Shown piece after piece: positions 52,939-62,359 of a stretch of DNA of 64,000 nt (positions are counted from its first letter, which is position 1; each line of letters opens with the position of its first letter). The stretch lies in assembly GCA_026400355.1 (NCBI GenBank), contig JAPLPE010000034.1, positions 124,001-188,000 on the forward strand. Direction: 5' to 3'. The notes under the pieces are model-generated. The model had not been told where the DNA came from. It searched no databases and worked only from the letters and a program-made list of their open reading frames with translations. This DNA is from Rhodobacterales bacterium (GTDB taxonomy: Bacteria > Pseudomonadota > Alphaproteobacteria > Rhodobacterales > Rhodobacteraceae). The position numbers and the translations under genes were made by a program.

Positions 52939-54731
52939 TCGCCAGCCGAATCCGGTCTCTCTTCTTCCTGATCCAAAGTGCGGCACCCCTCGCCGCACTT
53001 TGCCTTTTCGCGTCACTGGCCGCCGCTCAGGATCAAACGGCGACCGTTCGAGAGACGACCACGCCCGGGACCGGCACCCCACAACAGGATGTGGTTGGCG
53101 CGACGGTCCAGACACCAGAGCCCGCGGCCACTCAAGACACCACCCCGGAACCCGATTCCGCGTCGCCTTCGGTCGCCCCCGATCCCGCGCAAACCACCTC
53201 ACTTTCGGAACCGCCCCAGCCTGTACAAACCAACTCTCCGCTGGACGTGATCCTCACCTCGCCCTCCGGGAGCCTCAACCTGCAGGGCCGGGTTCTCGGT
53301 TTTGACGGCACCTTCATCCGCGTCGACAGCGCCTACGGCGAACTCACACTCGACCTCAACGCGGTCACCTGCGTCGGCCCGGGCTGCCCCGATCCGGCAG
53401 CCTTTGTGCCTCTGCTCCGCTTCTCTGGCGACGGCCAGATCACTACGCTCGTCCTGCCCGCCCTCATCGAAGCCTTTGCCACCGAAAACGCCCTTTCTTT
53501 TGAACGTACGGCCCCCTCGGACGGTGTCGTCAGCTACGCCCTCACCGATTCGACCGGCGTCCTGACGCAGAGCTTCCAGATCCACACTACAACGACCGAA
53601 GACGGCTTTGCCGACCTCGTGGCCAACGAGGCCGACATCGCCATCGCCCTGCGCCCGCTGACTTCGGAGGAAATCAACCTTGGCCGCGATGCGGGCCTTG
53701 GCCGGCTTGACCGCCCTGGCAGCAGCATCACGCTGGCCTTTGATGCGCTCGCCCCCATCGTCGCACCGGGCCAACAGGTGCGCGACCTTGATCTCACCGA
53801 ACTCGCCCGCATCTTTTCCGGCGACCTGACGAACTGGAGCGCCCTTGGCGGCGATGACCTGCCCATCACCCTTCACCTCGCAGATGCGGCGTCCGGGCAG
53901 GTTCAGGGCCTCGTCTCCCTTCTGCTCTCCCCGACAGACCGTAGCCTCGGGCCCGTCATTCACCACGCCACGGATGCCGATGTCGCTGTAGCCGTGGCCA
54001 CTGACCCCGGTGCCATCGGGATCGTCTCTCGTGGCAACGCAAATGATGCCATCCCGCTCGCGCTCAGGGGGCGCTGCGGTATCACGGCCACGCTTTCGCC
54101 CGACAGCATAAAGACGCAGGACTACCCGCTGGTCCTGCCCGCGCTGCTCTATCTGCCCATGCGCCGCCTTCCCGACGCCTCGGCCGCTTTCCTTGCCTGG
54201 CTGGGCACGACCAGCGCCCAGATCGTCCTTGACCGTGCCGGGGTCGTCGGAACCGACCCCGGCACGATTCCCTGGGCAATACAGGGCGACCGGCTCAAGG
54301 CGGCAATTCACGCTGCGGGACCAGAAGTTACGCTTTCCGAACTCCAGTCGATGCTGACCCAACTCGGTCCGCTCGAACGTCTCACATTGACCTTTCGTTT
54401 TGACCCCGGTTCCACCCGGCTTGATGCGATCTCGCGCTCCAACCTCCGCGTTCTGGCCCGCGCGATCCGTGACGGGCGTTTCAATGGTCACCGTCTTGTT
54501 CTGGCCGGCTTCAGCGATTCCCGTGGCCCAGCAGACGGCAACCGAGAGCTCTCCGACGCCCGCGCCGACACGATCCGCCGTGATCTCCTGCAGGCTCTTG
54601 GCGGCCCTCTGCCCGGACAGGTCCGGCTCGAAACGCACGCCTATGGAGAAGCGCTGCCAGTTGCCTGCGACGACACGCCGATAGGCCAGCATGCCAACCG
54701 CCGCGTCGAACTCTGGATCGATCCCGACTGA
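52935..54731 (+). CDS. Periplasmic protein with PstS-like and OmpA-like domains
   Basis: A 598-residue protein with a signal peptide (cut near AAAQ), a Pro/Thr-rich linker to about residue 100, then a PstS-like binding domain (about 150-450, with LTELARIFSGDLTNWSALGG and DRAGVVG-like blocks), and a C-terminal OmpA-like peptidoglycan-binding domain (about 475-598, with FRFDPGSTRLD, GFSDSRG and RELSDARADTIRR). No phosphate permease is near. It is the fusion of a ligand-binding domain and a cell-wall anchor, so it may be a wall-linked sensor or scavenging protein. Confidence 0.85.
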   Translation: MIASRIRSLFFLIQSAAPLAALCLFASLAAAQDQTATVRETTTPGTGTPQQDVVGATVQTPEPAATQDTTPEPDSASPSVAPDPAQTTSLSEPPQPVQTNSPLDVILTSPSGSLNLQGRVLGFDGTFIRVDSAYGELTLDLNAVTCVGPGCPDPAAFVPLLRFSGDGQITTLVLPALIEAFATENALSFERTAPSDGVVSYALTDSTGVLTQSFQIHTTTTEDGFADLVANEADIAIALRPLTSEEINLGRDAGLGRLDRPGSSITLAFDALAPIVAPGQQVRDLDLTELARIFSGDLTNWSALGGDDLPITLHLADAASGQVQGLVSLLLSPTDRSLGPVIHHATDADVAVAVATDPGAIGIVSRGNANDAIPLALRGRCGITATLSPDSIKTQDYPLVLPALLYLPMRRLPDASAAFLAWLGTTSAQIVLDRAGVVGTDPGTIPWAIQGDRLKAAIHAAGPEVTLSELQSMLTQLGPLERLTLTFRFDPGSTRLDAISRSNLRVLARAIRDGRFNGHRLVLAGFSDSRGPADGNRELSDARADTIRRDLLQALGGPLPGQVRLETHAYGEALPVACDDTPIGQHANRRVELWIDPD

Positions 54732-54742
54732 TCCCATGAACA

Positions 54743-55510
54743 TTACAGATACCCGGCCGCGCGGAAACTCAGTTCGCGCGACTTGCCGATGATCAGATGG
54801 TCATGCACCGTGAGCCCCAGCGCCTGTGCCGCCGTGTTGATCTGCTCGGTCATATCAATGTCGCTTTGCGATGGCGTCGGATCACCCGAAGGGTGGTTAT
54901 GCACCAGAATGATCGCACTCGCGTTCAACTCAAGCGCCCGCTTCACAACCTCGCGAGGATAGACGGGGACATGGTCCACCGTCCCCCGCGCCTGCTCCTC
55001 GTCTGCGATCAGGACGTTCTTGCGGTCAAGGAACAGGATGCGGAACTGTTCGGTCTCCCGATGCGCCATCACCGTGTGGCAATAATCAAGCACGGCGTCC
55101 CAACTGCTGATCACGTGCCGCTGCATCACCTTGGCCCGCGCCATCCGGTGCGCCGCCGCCTCGACAACCTTCAGCCCCGTGATGATCTCGGGCCCGACGC
55201 CCTTCACCTCGTTCAGACGGTCACGGGGGGCGGACAGAACACGAGAGAAATCTCCGAAACGGTCGATCAACGCCCGGGCCAAAGGCTTGACGTCGTGACG
55301 CGGCATAAGCTGGAACAGCACCAGTTCCAGGATTTCGTAGTCCTGCAGGGCCCCCGCACCGGCCATATTGAACCGCTCGCGAAGTCGCTTGCGATGGTCT
55401 CCGATGTAACTCGGCAATCGTCCGGTCAGTGGCGTCCCCAAAGCCTCATCATCATCCCCGGCCGAGGGAAACAATGCGAGTGACTCCTGAAAGACGTGCG
55501 GCTGGCTCAT
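54743..55510 (-). CDS. radC: RadC family JAB-domain protein
   Basis: A 255-residue protein (ATG at 55510 preferred, since an earlier in-frame ATG has no ribosome site) with an N-terminal helix-hairpin-helix region (LRERF..., GPEIITGLK) and the C-terminal JAB metal-binding motif HNHPSGDPTPSQSD. Despite the name, the role in DNA repair is doubtful. It is convergent with the PstS/OmpA gene, 12 bp away. Confidence 0.93.
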   Translation of the reverse strand: MSQPHVFQESLALFPSAGDDDEALGTPLTGRLPSYIGDHRKRLRERFNMAGAGALQDYEILELVLFQLMPRHDVKPLARALIDRFGDFSRVLSAPRDRLNEVKGVGPEIITGLKVVEAAAHRMARAKVMQRHVISSWDAVLDYCHTVMAHRETEQFRILFLDRKNVLIADEEQARGTVDHVPVYPREVVKRALELNASAIILVHNHPSGDPTPSQSDIDMTEQINTAAQALGLTVHDHLIIGKSRELSFRAAGYL

Positions 55511-55550
55511 GCCGACAGTCTCGCAAGAACCGGTGAACAAACCGTTAAGC

Positions 55551-55580
55551 GCAAACGAAAAGGGCCCCCGCAGGGGCCCT
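55551..55580 (-). terminator. Intrinsic terminator after dnaJ
   Basis: On the minus strand, AGGGCCCC pairs with GGGGCCCT around a four-base loop, followed by TTTCGTTT. It ends dnaK-dnaJ transcription 21 bases past the dnaJ stop. Confidence 0.85.
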
Positions 55581-55601
55581 CAGAAGACGCACAGAAAGCT
55601 G

Positions 55602-56759
55602 TCAGCCCTTCATCGAATCCCAAAAGCTCTTGACCGCCGAAAAGAACCCCGCCGTCTGCGGGTTGTTCGCCTCGCTCAGCGCGTGGAACTCGCGCAGCAA
55701 TTCCTTCTGCCGGGCCGTCAGGTTGACCGGAGTCTCCACGGCAAGTTCGATGAACATGTCACCGAACTCCTTGCTCCGCAGTGCGGGCATGCCCTTGGCC
55801 CGCAGGCGCATCTGCCGGCCCGACTGGCTACCCTCGGGGATCTTCACCCGGCTCTTGCCACCGTCGATCGTCGGCACCTCGATATCACCGCCGAGCGCGG
55901 CATCAGCCATCGACACCGGCACGCGACAGAACAGGTTATTCCCGTCGCGCTGGAACAGGGCATGATCCTTGACCTCGATGAAGATATAAAGGTCGCCAGT
56001 CGGCCCGCCCCGCATCCCGGCCTCGCCCTCTCCGGCAAGGCGAATACGTGTGCCGGTCTCCACCCCGGCAGGGATGTTGACGGACAGGGATTTCTCCTTC
56101 TCGACCCGGCCCGCGCCACTGCACACCTTGCACGGGTTCTTGATCGTCTGACCCATGCCGTTGCAGGTGGGGCAGGTGCGTTCCACGGTAAAGAAACCCT
56201 GCTGCGCCCGCACCTTGCCCATGCCCGAACAGGTTGGGCAGGTCTGCGGTTCAGACCCGCCTTCGGCGCCTGTCCCCTTGCACGACCCGCAAGAAACCGC
56301 CGTGGGCACGGCAATCGTCTTTTGCAGCCCGCCATAGGCCTCTTCCAGCGAAATCCGCAGGTTATAGCGCAGGTCATTGCCCCGCGCCGCCCGGGCACGG
56401 CCCTGTGCCCCGCCACCGCGACCGCCCATCATGTCGCCGAACAGGTCGTCGAACACGTCCGAAAACGCAGAGGCGAAATCACCCTGCGGGCGGAACCCGC
56501 CCTGGCCTGGCCGCGCACCCGTCCCGCCTTCGAACGCCGCATGGCCAAAGCGGTCATAGGCTGCCTTCTTGTCGGCATCCTTCAGAACGTCATAAGCCTC
56601 GTTCACTTCCTTGAACTGGGCCTCGGCGTTGGGATTCTCAGAGTTGCGGTCCGGGTGAAGCTCTTTCGCCTTCTGGCGATAGGCCTTCTTGAGTTCTTCG
56701 GCGCTGGCGCCCTTGGACACGCCCAGCGTTTCGTAATAGTCGCGCTTCGCCATCGACAT
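55602..56759 (-). CDS. dnaJ: Chaperone protein DnaJ
   Basis: Stimulates DnaK ATPase activity. The 385-residue type I DnaJ has the J-domain with HPD at residues 35-37, a Gly-rich region at about 76-130, and four CxxCxGxG zinc motifs ([32 protein letters not shown]). AAGGGG a few bases before supports the first ATG. It follows dnaK with a hairpin in the gap. Confidence 0.97.
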   Translation of the reverse strand: MSMAKRDYYETLGVSKGASAEELKKAYRQKAKELHPDRNSENPNAEAQFKEVNEAYDVLKDADKKAAYDRFGHAAFEGGTGARPGQGGFRPQGDFASAFSDVFDDLFGDMMGGRGGGAQGRARAARGNDLRYNLRISLEEAYGGLQKTIAVPTAVSCGSCKGTGAEGGSEPQTCPTCSGMGKVRAQQGFFTVERTCPTCNGMGQTIKNPCKVCSGAGRVEKEKSLSVNIPAGVETGTRIRLAGEGEAGMRGGPTGDLYIFIEVKDHALFQRDGNNLFCRVPVSMADAALGGDIEVPTIDGGKSRVKIPEGSQSGRQMRLRAKGMPALRSKEFGDMFIELAVETPVNLTARQKELLREFHALSEANNPQTAGFFSAVKSFWDSMKG

Positions 56760-56775
56760 CGGTCCCCTTGGCCGG

Positions 56776-56807
56776 AAAAGGACCGGCCCCTGTCAGGGGG
56801 CCGGTCC
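56776..56807 (-). terminator. Hairpin between dnaK and dnaJ
   Basis: On the minus strand, GGACCGGCCCC and its complement form an 11-bp stem with a six-base loop, followed by TTTT. This could be a partial terminator that makes dnaJ less abundant than dnaK or a processing/stability element. Confidence 0.65.
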
Positions 56808-56824
56808 GTTCCCGCATCACGCGC

Positions 56825-58741
56825 TCAGCGGCGCCGCTTGTCGTCGCCCAGGTCTTCAAAGTCGGCATCGACGATGGAATCGTCATCGTCATCGCCGCCC
56901 CGGCTGCCGCCTTGATCGGCTGGGCCTTCAGCCTCACCTGCGCTGGCCTTGTAGATGGCCTCGCCCAGACGCATCGCCGCTTCGGTCACGTTCTGAATGC
57001 CCGACTTGATCTTGCCGGTGTTGTCGCCTTCCAGTTCGTCCTTGAGCGCCGCAATGGCCAGTTCGATCGCTTCGATGGTGGACGGGTCCACCTTTTCGCC
57101 ATGCTCTTCCATCGACTTTTCGGTCGAATGGATCAGGCTTTCGGCCTGGTTCTTGGCCTCGACGAGCTCACGACGTTTCTTGTCGTTCTCGGCATTGGCC
57201 TCGGCATCCTTGACCATCTTGTCGATTTCGTCATCCGACAGCCCGCCGGACGCCTGGATCGTGATCTTCTGTTCCTTGTTGGTACCCTTGTCCTTGGCGC
57301 TGACCGACACGATGCCGTTGGCGTCGATGTCGAACGTCACCTCGATCTGGGGCATGCCACGCGGGGCAGGGGGGATGCTTTCGAGGTTGAACTGGCCCAG
57401 CATCTTGTTGTCCGACGCCATTTCACGCTCGCCCTGGAACACGCGGATCGTCACCGCGTTCTGATTGTCCTCGGCGGTCGAGAAGATCTGGCTCTTCTTG
57501 GTCGGGATCGTCGTGTTGCGGTCGATCAGACGGGTAAACACGCCACCCAGCGTCTCGATCCCCAGCGAAAGCGGGGTCACGTCCAGCAGAACCACGTCCT
57601 TGACGTCGCCCTGCAGCACGCCGGCCTGAATGGCCGCACCCAGCGCCACAACCTCGTCCGGGTTCACACCCTTGTGCGGGTCCTTGCCAAAGAACTTGGT
57701 CACTTCTTCCACGACCTTCGGCATCCGGGTCATACCGCCGACAAGAACGACCTCGTCAATGTCAGCCGTGGTCAGGCCTGCGTCCTTCAACGCTGCCCCA
57801 CAGGGCTTCATTGACGCCTTGATCAGATCACCTACAAGGCTTTCCAGCTTGGCGCGGGTCAGCTTCACCACAAGGTGCAGCGGCTGACCGTTGGAGCCCA
57901 TGCTGATGAACGGCTGGTTGATGTCCGTCGCGGTCGAGGACGACAGCTCGATCTTGGCCTTCTCAGCCGCTTCCTTGAGCCGCTGCAGCGCCATCTTGTC
58001 CTTGGTAAGATCGACGCCGTGTTCCTTTTTGAACTCTTCGGCAAGGTAGTTGACGATGCGCATGTCAAAGTCTTCACCACCCAGGAACGTGTCTCCGTTG
58101 GTGGATTTGACTTCGAACAGGCCGTCATCGATCTCGAGGATGGTCACGTCAAACGTACCACCGCCAAGGTCATAGACGGCGATCGTCTTGGTTTCCTTCT
58201 TGTCGAGCCCATAGGCCAGCGCGGCCGCCGTCGGCTCGTTGATGATTCGCAGCACTTCAAGGCCGGCGATCTTGCCGGCGTCCTTGGTGGCCTGACGCTG
58301 GGCATCGTTAAAGTAGGCGGGCACCGTGATGACGGCCTGCGTCACTTCTTCGCCAAGATAGGACTCGGCGGTTTCCTTCATCTTCTGCAGGATGAAGGCA
58401 GAAATCTGCGACGGGCTGTACCGTTCGCCGCGGGCCTGCACCCAGGCATCACCCGACTGGTTGACCAGCGTGTAGGGCAGGTTCTTCTTGTCCTTGGCGA
58501 TATCCGCGTCGTCAAACCGGCGGCCGATCAGGCGCTTCACGGCAAAAATCGTGTTGTCAGCATTCGTCACAGCCTGCCGTTTGGCAGACTGACCAACAAG
58601 ACGCTCTTCTTCGGCAAAGGCGACGATCGACGGCGTGGTGCGCGCACCTTCCGAGTTTTCGATCACGCGGGGCTGCGAGCCGTCCATGATGGCAACGCAG
58701 GAGTTGGTCGTTCCAAGGTCGATACCGATGACTTTGGCCAT
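56825..58741 (-). CDS. dnaK: Chaperone protein DnaK (Hsp70)
   Basis: A 638-residue Hsp70 with the N-terminal phosphate loop [28 protein letters not shown] and the substrate-binding domain, and the acidic C-terminal tail ending DLGDDKRRR. Divergent from alkB, with a promoter about 120 bp upstream. Its partners grpE and hrcA are at 5975-7611. Confidence 0.98.
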   Translation of the reverse strand: MAKVIGIDLGTTNSCVAIMDGSQPRVIENSEGARTTPSIVAFAEEERLVGQSAKRQAVTNADNTIFAVKRLIGRRFDDADIAKDKKNLPYTLVNQSGDAWVQARGERYSPSQISAFILQKMKETAESYLGEEVTQAVITVPAYFNDAQRQATKDAGKIAGLEVLRIINEPTAAALAYGLDKKETKTIAVYDLGGGTFDVTILEIDDGLFEVKSTNGDTFLGGEDFDMRIVNYLAEEFKKEHGVDLTKDKMALQRLKEAAEKAKIELSSSTATDINQPFISMGSNGQPLHLVVKLTRAKLESLVGDLIKASMKPCGAALKDAGLTTADIDEVVLVGGMTRMPKVVEEVTKFFGKDPHKGVNPDEVVALGAAIQAGVLQGDVKDVVLLDVTPLSLGIETLGGVFTRLIDRNTTIPTKKSQIFSTAEDNQNAVTIRVFQGEREMASDNKMLGQFNLESIPPAPRGMPQIEVTFDIDANGIVSVSAKDKGTNKEQKITIQASGGLSDDEIDKMVKDAEANAENDKKRRELVEAKNQAESLIHSTEKSMEEHGEKVDPSTIEAIELAIAALKDELEGDNTGKIKSGIQNVTEAAMRLGEAIYKASAGEAEGPADQGGSRGGDDDDDSIVDADFEDLGDDKRRR

Positions 58742-58855
58742 ATTTCAAAACCCTTTCTTGAGGCGGTTTGAGCGGCAGGGGCCCATGCAGGCACCCCGGC
58801 CTTCTGGATGAAAGTGCCGGGTCGTTTTCTTGGCGCCCCGTCACTGATCCAAGCG

Positions 58856-58884
58856 TATATAGGAGGCACATTCCGGGCCTGCAA
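58856..58884 (-). promoter_or_regulatory. Promoter of dnaK-dnaJ
   Basis: On the minus strand, TTGCAG (58884-58879), a 17-base spacer and TATATA (58861-58856) form a good sigma70-type promoter. Its transcript would have about a 108-nt leader before dnaK. No clear sigma32-type promoter (CTTGAA-N13-CCCCATNT) was seen in the gap, so heat control would have to act otherwise, or lie beyond what can be matched by eye. Confidence 0.6.
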
Positions 58885-58944
58885 CTGCCTCTTGGCCCCG
58901 ATCTGCTCCATTTTGAACAGCTTGTCACAGGGTTGCCACGACCG

Positions 58945-59556
58945 ATGTCTCCCCCTCCCGGCCTGAATGTCCGCGGCGTCCGCATCTGGCCCGGCTTCCT
59001 TTCGCCTGCCGCACAGGCCGCCATGCTGGCCGATCTGCGCCACGTGGCCGCCGCCGCGCCCTTCTTCGCCCCTGTCACACCCTCGGGCCGCCCGATGACT
59101 GTGCGGATGACCGCCGCAGGCCAATTCGGCTGGATCACCGACCGGCGCGGCTACCGCTATGAACCGCACCATCCGAACGGCAAACCCTGGCCCCCGATCC
59201 CGCCCGCGGTCCTTGCCGTCTGGGACGCGGTCTCAGACTGCCCACGCCCGCCCGAATGCTGCCTGATCAACCTCTACCGCGACAGCGCCCGCATGGGCCT
59301 CCATCAGGACAAGGACGAGGCCGATTTCACCTGCCCCGTCGTCTCCGTCTCGCTTGGCGACGACGCCCTCTTCCGCATCGGCAATGTCGAAAAGGGCGGC
59401 ACGACCCAGTCCCTCTGGCTTCGCTCCGGCGACGTGCTCGTCTTGGGCGGCGACGCCCGCCTCATCTACCACGGCGTTGACCGCATCCGCCCGGGCTCCT
59501 CAACCCTCTTGCACAGCGGAGGAAGGATCAACCTCACCCTCCGCGTGGTGACCTGA
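58945..59556 (+). CDS. alkB: Alkylated DNA repair dioxygenase AlkB
   Basis: An Fe(II)/2-oxoglutarate enzyme that removes alkyl groups from 1-methyladenine and 3-methylcytosine. The start at 58945 is chosen because it gives 203 residues, the usual length; the longer open frame would overlap the dnaK promoter. H120, D122 (HQDKDE) and H176 (YHGVDR) are the iron ligands, and the C-terminal Arg motif is RINLTLR. It is convergent with the ABC permease. Confidence 0.94.
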   Translation: MSPPPGLNVRGVRIWPGFLSPAAQAAMLADLRHVAAAAPFFAPVTPSGRPMTVRMTAAGQFGWITDRRGYRYEPHHPNGKPWPPIPPAVLAVWDAVSDCPRPPECCLINLYRDSARMGLHQDKDEADFTCPVVSVSLGDDALFRIGNVEKGGTTQSLWLRSGDVLVLGGDARLIYHGVDRIRPGSSTLLHSGGRINLTLRVVT

Positions 59557-59690
59557 CCAACACTTTACGTCTCATGGTCGAACCGCCATCAAGCGATCCC
59601 CCGTCATGAACCTGCCAGCAAAGTTCCGCAGGCGCCCGTTCGGCCCCGTAGCTTCCCCGCTGTTTCTTTGTCGTTCAAGTACCTCGGGGT

Positions 59691-59710
59691 TCGCCATTGT
59701 ACGCCATTGT
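59691..59710. repeat. Tandem 10-bp repeat in the alkB-permease gap
   Basis: TCGCCATTGT is followed by ACGCCATTGT, two near-identical units. The 215-bp gap holds no other recognisable feature except a weak ORF that starts at the permease stop (TGATG). Confidence 0.4.
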
Positions 59711-59771
59711 TTCAAGAACAACGGCGACGGGCAGAGCCCCGAGGGCTGGCCACGGGACGACACGCCAGACA

Positions 59772-60593
59772 TCACCGCCCCGCGTTCCACGACACCGAGG
59801 CATGCTTGCGCGTATAGCTCTCTGCGATCATCCCGATCATGAAAAGCCCGATCCCGACATAAAGCGGATAGGTCCATGAACTGAAATGCGGGTAGTAGTT
59901 GATGAAGACATATCCCCGCCCCTGATCGATCGTATGAAACAGCGGGTTCCAGTTGAAGATGTGAAGCAGGTAAGTCGGTAGCGTGTTTGCCACGAACATC
60001 TTGCCGCTCGCGATCATGTTCACACGGGCATAGATGGCCGACGCGATCACCACGCCTTCGGGGAACCACGGCTTGGCCGAAAGAAAGATGATCCCGACGC
60101 CGACTCCCGTGAACCATGACAACAACAGCATGCCCATCGCCCCGGCGGGATCGTCAATGATCAGCGGATGCCAAAGCACGTCATACATGAACAGGATCAC
60201 CGCAATCGAAAGGAGTTGCAGGTAAAGCGACCCAAGGGCCGCCGCCCCTATGGTAACGATCGTGTTCAGCGGCGCATGGTTCATCATCGTCGACGTGGGG
60301 CCATCGGCCCGCACCACCTCGGCCATGGCCTTGGTATGGGCCATGAACATGAAGATCCCCGACATGAGATAAAGCATGAAGTCGCCACGGATCGCCTGCC
60401 GCCGGACGCCCAGAAGCGTGAACATGAAATAGAACGCCGCAATCATGATCAGGGTCTGGACAAGGTTCATGGCCAGCCCGGCCAGCGCATTACGGTGGCT
60501 CTTGCGGATGTTGTGAACCGTCGTGTGGTAGATCAGCTCCGCCATTCCGACGACGGTCCGCTGGGTATTGGGCTTCCGCGTTGCCTGAAACAT
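59772..60593 (-). CDS. ABC-2 type polysaccharide export permease
   Basis: A 273-residue membrane protein with about six helices. QRTVVGMAELIYHTTVHNIRKSHRNALAGLAMNLVQTLI, IFMFMAHTKAMAEVVRADG and NWNPLFHTIDQGRG are typical of capsule or O-antigen export permeases (KpsM/Wzm-like). The ATG at 60593 follows AGGACAGGA; the open frame further upstream is a shadow of cysQ. Its ATPase partner is not beside it. The location next to cysQ, kdsB, a glycosyltransferase and galU fits a surface-polysaccharide role. Confidence 0.85.
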   Translation of the reverse strand: MFQATRKPNTQRTVVGMAELIYHTTVHNIRKSHRNALAGLAMNLVQTLIMIAAFYFMFTLLGVRRQAIRGDFMLYLMSGIFMFMAHTKAMAEVVRADGPTSTMMNHAPLNTIVTIGAAALGSLYLQLLSIAVILFMYDVLWHPLIIDDPAGAMGMLLLSWFTGVGVGIIFLSAKPWFPEGVVIASAIYARVNMIASGKMFVANTLPTYLLHIFNWNPLFHTIDQGRGYVFINYYPHFSSWTYPLYVGIGLFMIGMIAESYTRKHASVSWNAGR

Positions 60594-60761
60594 CGGTCCT
60601 GTCCTGACGCTGCCACGTCGGCGGCGCACATCCCCTGCACCCGCGATCGCATGTATTTCTTGCCGATCCCTTGGGCCCACAGCATAAGGAGCGCGCCCCG
60701 GCAATTCAACTCTGCGCCAAGACTCGGGGGCAAAGATGGCGAATGAAGGGCAGTACAGGGT

Positions 60762-61559
60762 ATGGATTTCATTCTTCTTACCGAAGTGATGCGTCGGCTC
60801 GCGCTCGAAGCCGGCGAAGTCATCATGAAGGTCTATGCCTCGCCCGATTTCCACGTGAAGGCAAAAAGCGACGCAAGCCCCGTGACCGAGGCCGACGAGG
60901 CCGCAGATGCCCTGATCTCGGCCGGCCTTCGCGCCGCTTTCCCCAACGTGCCGCTCGTGACCGAAGAACAGGCCGCAAGCCACAGCCAGTCCGTCTCGAC
61001 CTTTCTGATTGTCGACCCGCTCGACGGGACCAAGGAATTCGTCCAGCGCCGCGGCGATTTCACTGTCAACATTGCCTATGTCGAACATGGCGTGCCGATC
61101 CGCGGCATCGTCTATGCCCCCGCCATCGGCCGTCTTTTCTACACCAACGCCACCGGTGCTTCGGTCGAGGAACTGGGCATGCCCGAAAAGGACAAGGTCG
61201 GCGTGACCCAGCCCATACGTGTCTCGGAACCTGATAATGCCGCCCTGATGGTCGTCGCCTCCAAGTCCCACCGCGATCAGGCCACCGACGACTATATCAC
61301 CCGCTACGCCGTCCGCGACATGACCAGCGCCGGCTCCTCGCTCAAGTTCTGCCTCGTCGCGACAGGAGAGGCCGACCTCTACCCGCGCCTTGGCCGAACG
61401 ATGGAATGGGACACCGCCGCAGGTCACGCCGTCCTCGCCGGTGCTGGCGGAGTTGTCGTCCGCTTCGACGACCACACCCCGCTCGTCTATGGCAAGGCCG
61501 GTTTCGCCAATCCCTTCTTCATCGCCTGTGCCCCTGGCGTCGTGCTGAAACCCGCCTGA
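60762..61559 (+). CDS. cysQ: 3'(2'),5'-bisphosphate nucleotidase CysQ
   Basis: A 265-residue inositol-phosphatase-fold enzyme that removes the 3'-phosphate of PAP. Metal-site motifs VTEEQ, DPLDGTKEF and WDTAAGHAVL are present. The stop overlaps the kdsB start by one base. It starts 168 bp from the divergent permease. Confidence 0.93.
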   Translation: MDFILLTEVMRRLALEAGEVIMKVYASPDFHVKAKSDASPVTEADEAADALISAGLRAAFPNVPLVTEEQAASHSQSVSTFLIVDPLDGTKEFVQRRGDFTVNIAYVEHGVPIRGIVYAPAIGRLFYTNATGASVEELGMPEKDKVGVTQPIRVSEPDNAALMVVASKSHRDQATDDYITRYAVRDMTSAGSSLKFCLVATGEADLYPRLGRTMEWDTAAGHAVLAGAGGVVVRFDDHTPLVYGKAGFANPFFIACAPGVVLKPA

Positions 61560-62359
61560 TGTCCGTCCTCATCGTCATCCCTGCCCGCTTTGCCTCCACC
61601 CGCTACCCTGGCAAGCCTCTCGTCGCCCTGCGCGGCGCGACCGGCGAATCCCGAACGCTGATCCACCGTTCCTGGGACGCCGCGAAGACCGCCTCTGGCG
61701 TCGACCGCGTCGTCGTCGCTACCGATGACGACAGCATCCGCGACGCTGCCATCGCCTTCGGGGCCGAAGTCGTCATGACCTCGTCTACCTGCCGCAACGG
61801 CACCGAACGCTGCGCCGAGGCTCTGGCGAACCTCCGCGAACCCTACGAAATCGTCGTCAACCTCCAGGGCGACGCCCCCCTCACCCCCGGCTGGTTTGTC
61901 GAGGATCTCGTGGCCAACCTCCGCGCCGCCCCAATCATGGCCGTCGCCACCCCCGTCCTGCGCACCGAAGGCGCCGCCCTCAACGGTTTCCTCGAAGACC
62001 GTCGCGCCGGACGCGTCGGCGGCACTACCGCTGTTTTCGGCACCGACCGCCGCGCGCTCTACTTCTCAAAGGAAGTCATCCCCTACACCGGCCAGACCTT
62101 TGGCCCCGCCGACGCCACCCCCGTGTTCCACCACGTCGGCGTCTATGCCTACCGGCCCGAGGCGCTGGTCGCCTACATCGGCTGGGAACCCGGCCCGCTC
62201 GAAACGCTCGAAGGCCTCGAACAACTCCGCTTCCTCGAAAACGGCACGCCTGTCCTGTGTGTCGAGGTCGAGGCGAAAGGCCGCCAGTTCTGGGAACTCA
62301 ACAACCCCGCCGACGTCCCCCGCATCGAACAGATGCTCGCCCAGATGGGCGTCGCGTGA
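61559..62359 (+). CDS. kdsB: 3-deoxy-manno-octulosonate cytidylyltransferase
   Basis: Activates Kdo with CMP for lipopolysaccharide or capsule. The 266-residue protein has IPARFASTRYPGKPL at the N terminus, RCAEAL, VNLQGDAPL and the C-terminal ETLEGLEQLRFLENG block. VNLQGDAPL differs slightly from the common VQGDEP, and some homologues with this variation use related sugars, so a Kdo-related specificity is likely but the precise sugar is not certain. It overlaps the glycosyltransferase (GTGA). Confidence 0.9.
   Translation: MSVLIVIPARFASTRYPGKPLVALRGATGESRTLIHRSWDAAKTASGVDRVVVATDDDSIRDAAIAFGAEVVMTSSTCRNGTERCAEALANLREPYEIVVNLQGDAPLTPGWFVEDLVANLRAAPIMAVATPVLRTEGAALNGFLEDRRAGRVGGTTAVFGTDRRALYFSKEVIPYTGQTFGPADATPVFHHVGVYAYRPEALVAYIGWEPGPLETLEGLEQLRFLENGTPVLCVEVEAKGRQFWELNNPADVPRIEQMLAQMGVA

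Noticed and set aside
60848-60858. CCACGTGAAGG in cysQ as a second parS
   Set aside because: Only the central CACGTGAA is shared with parS; the flanks do not match and the palindrome is broken.
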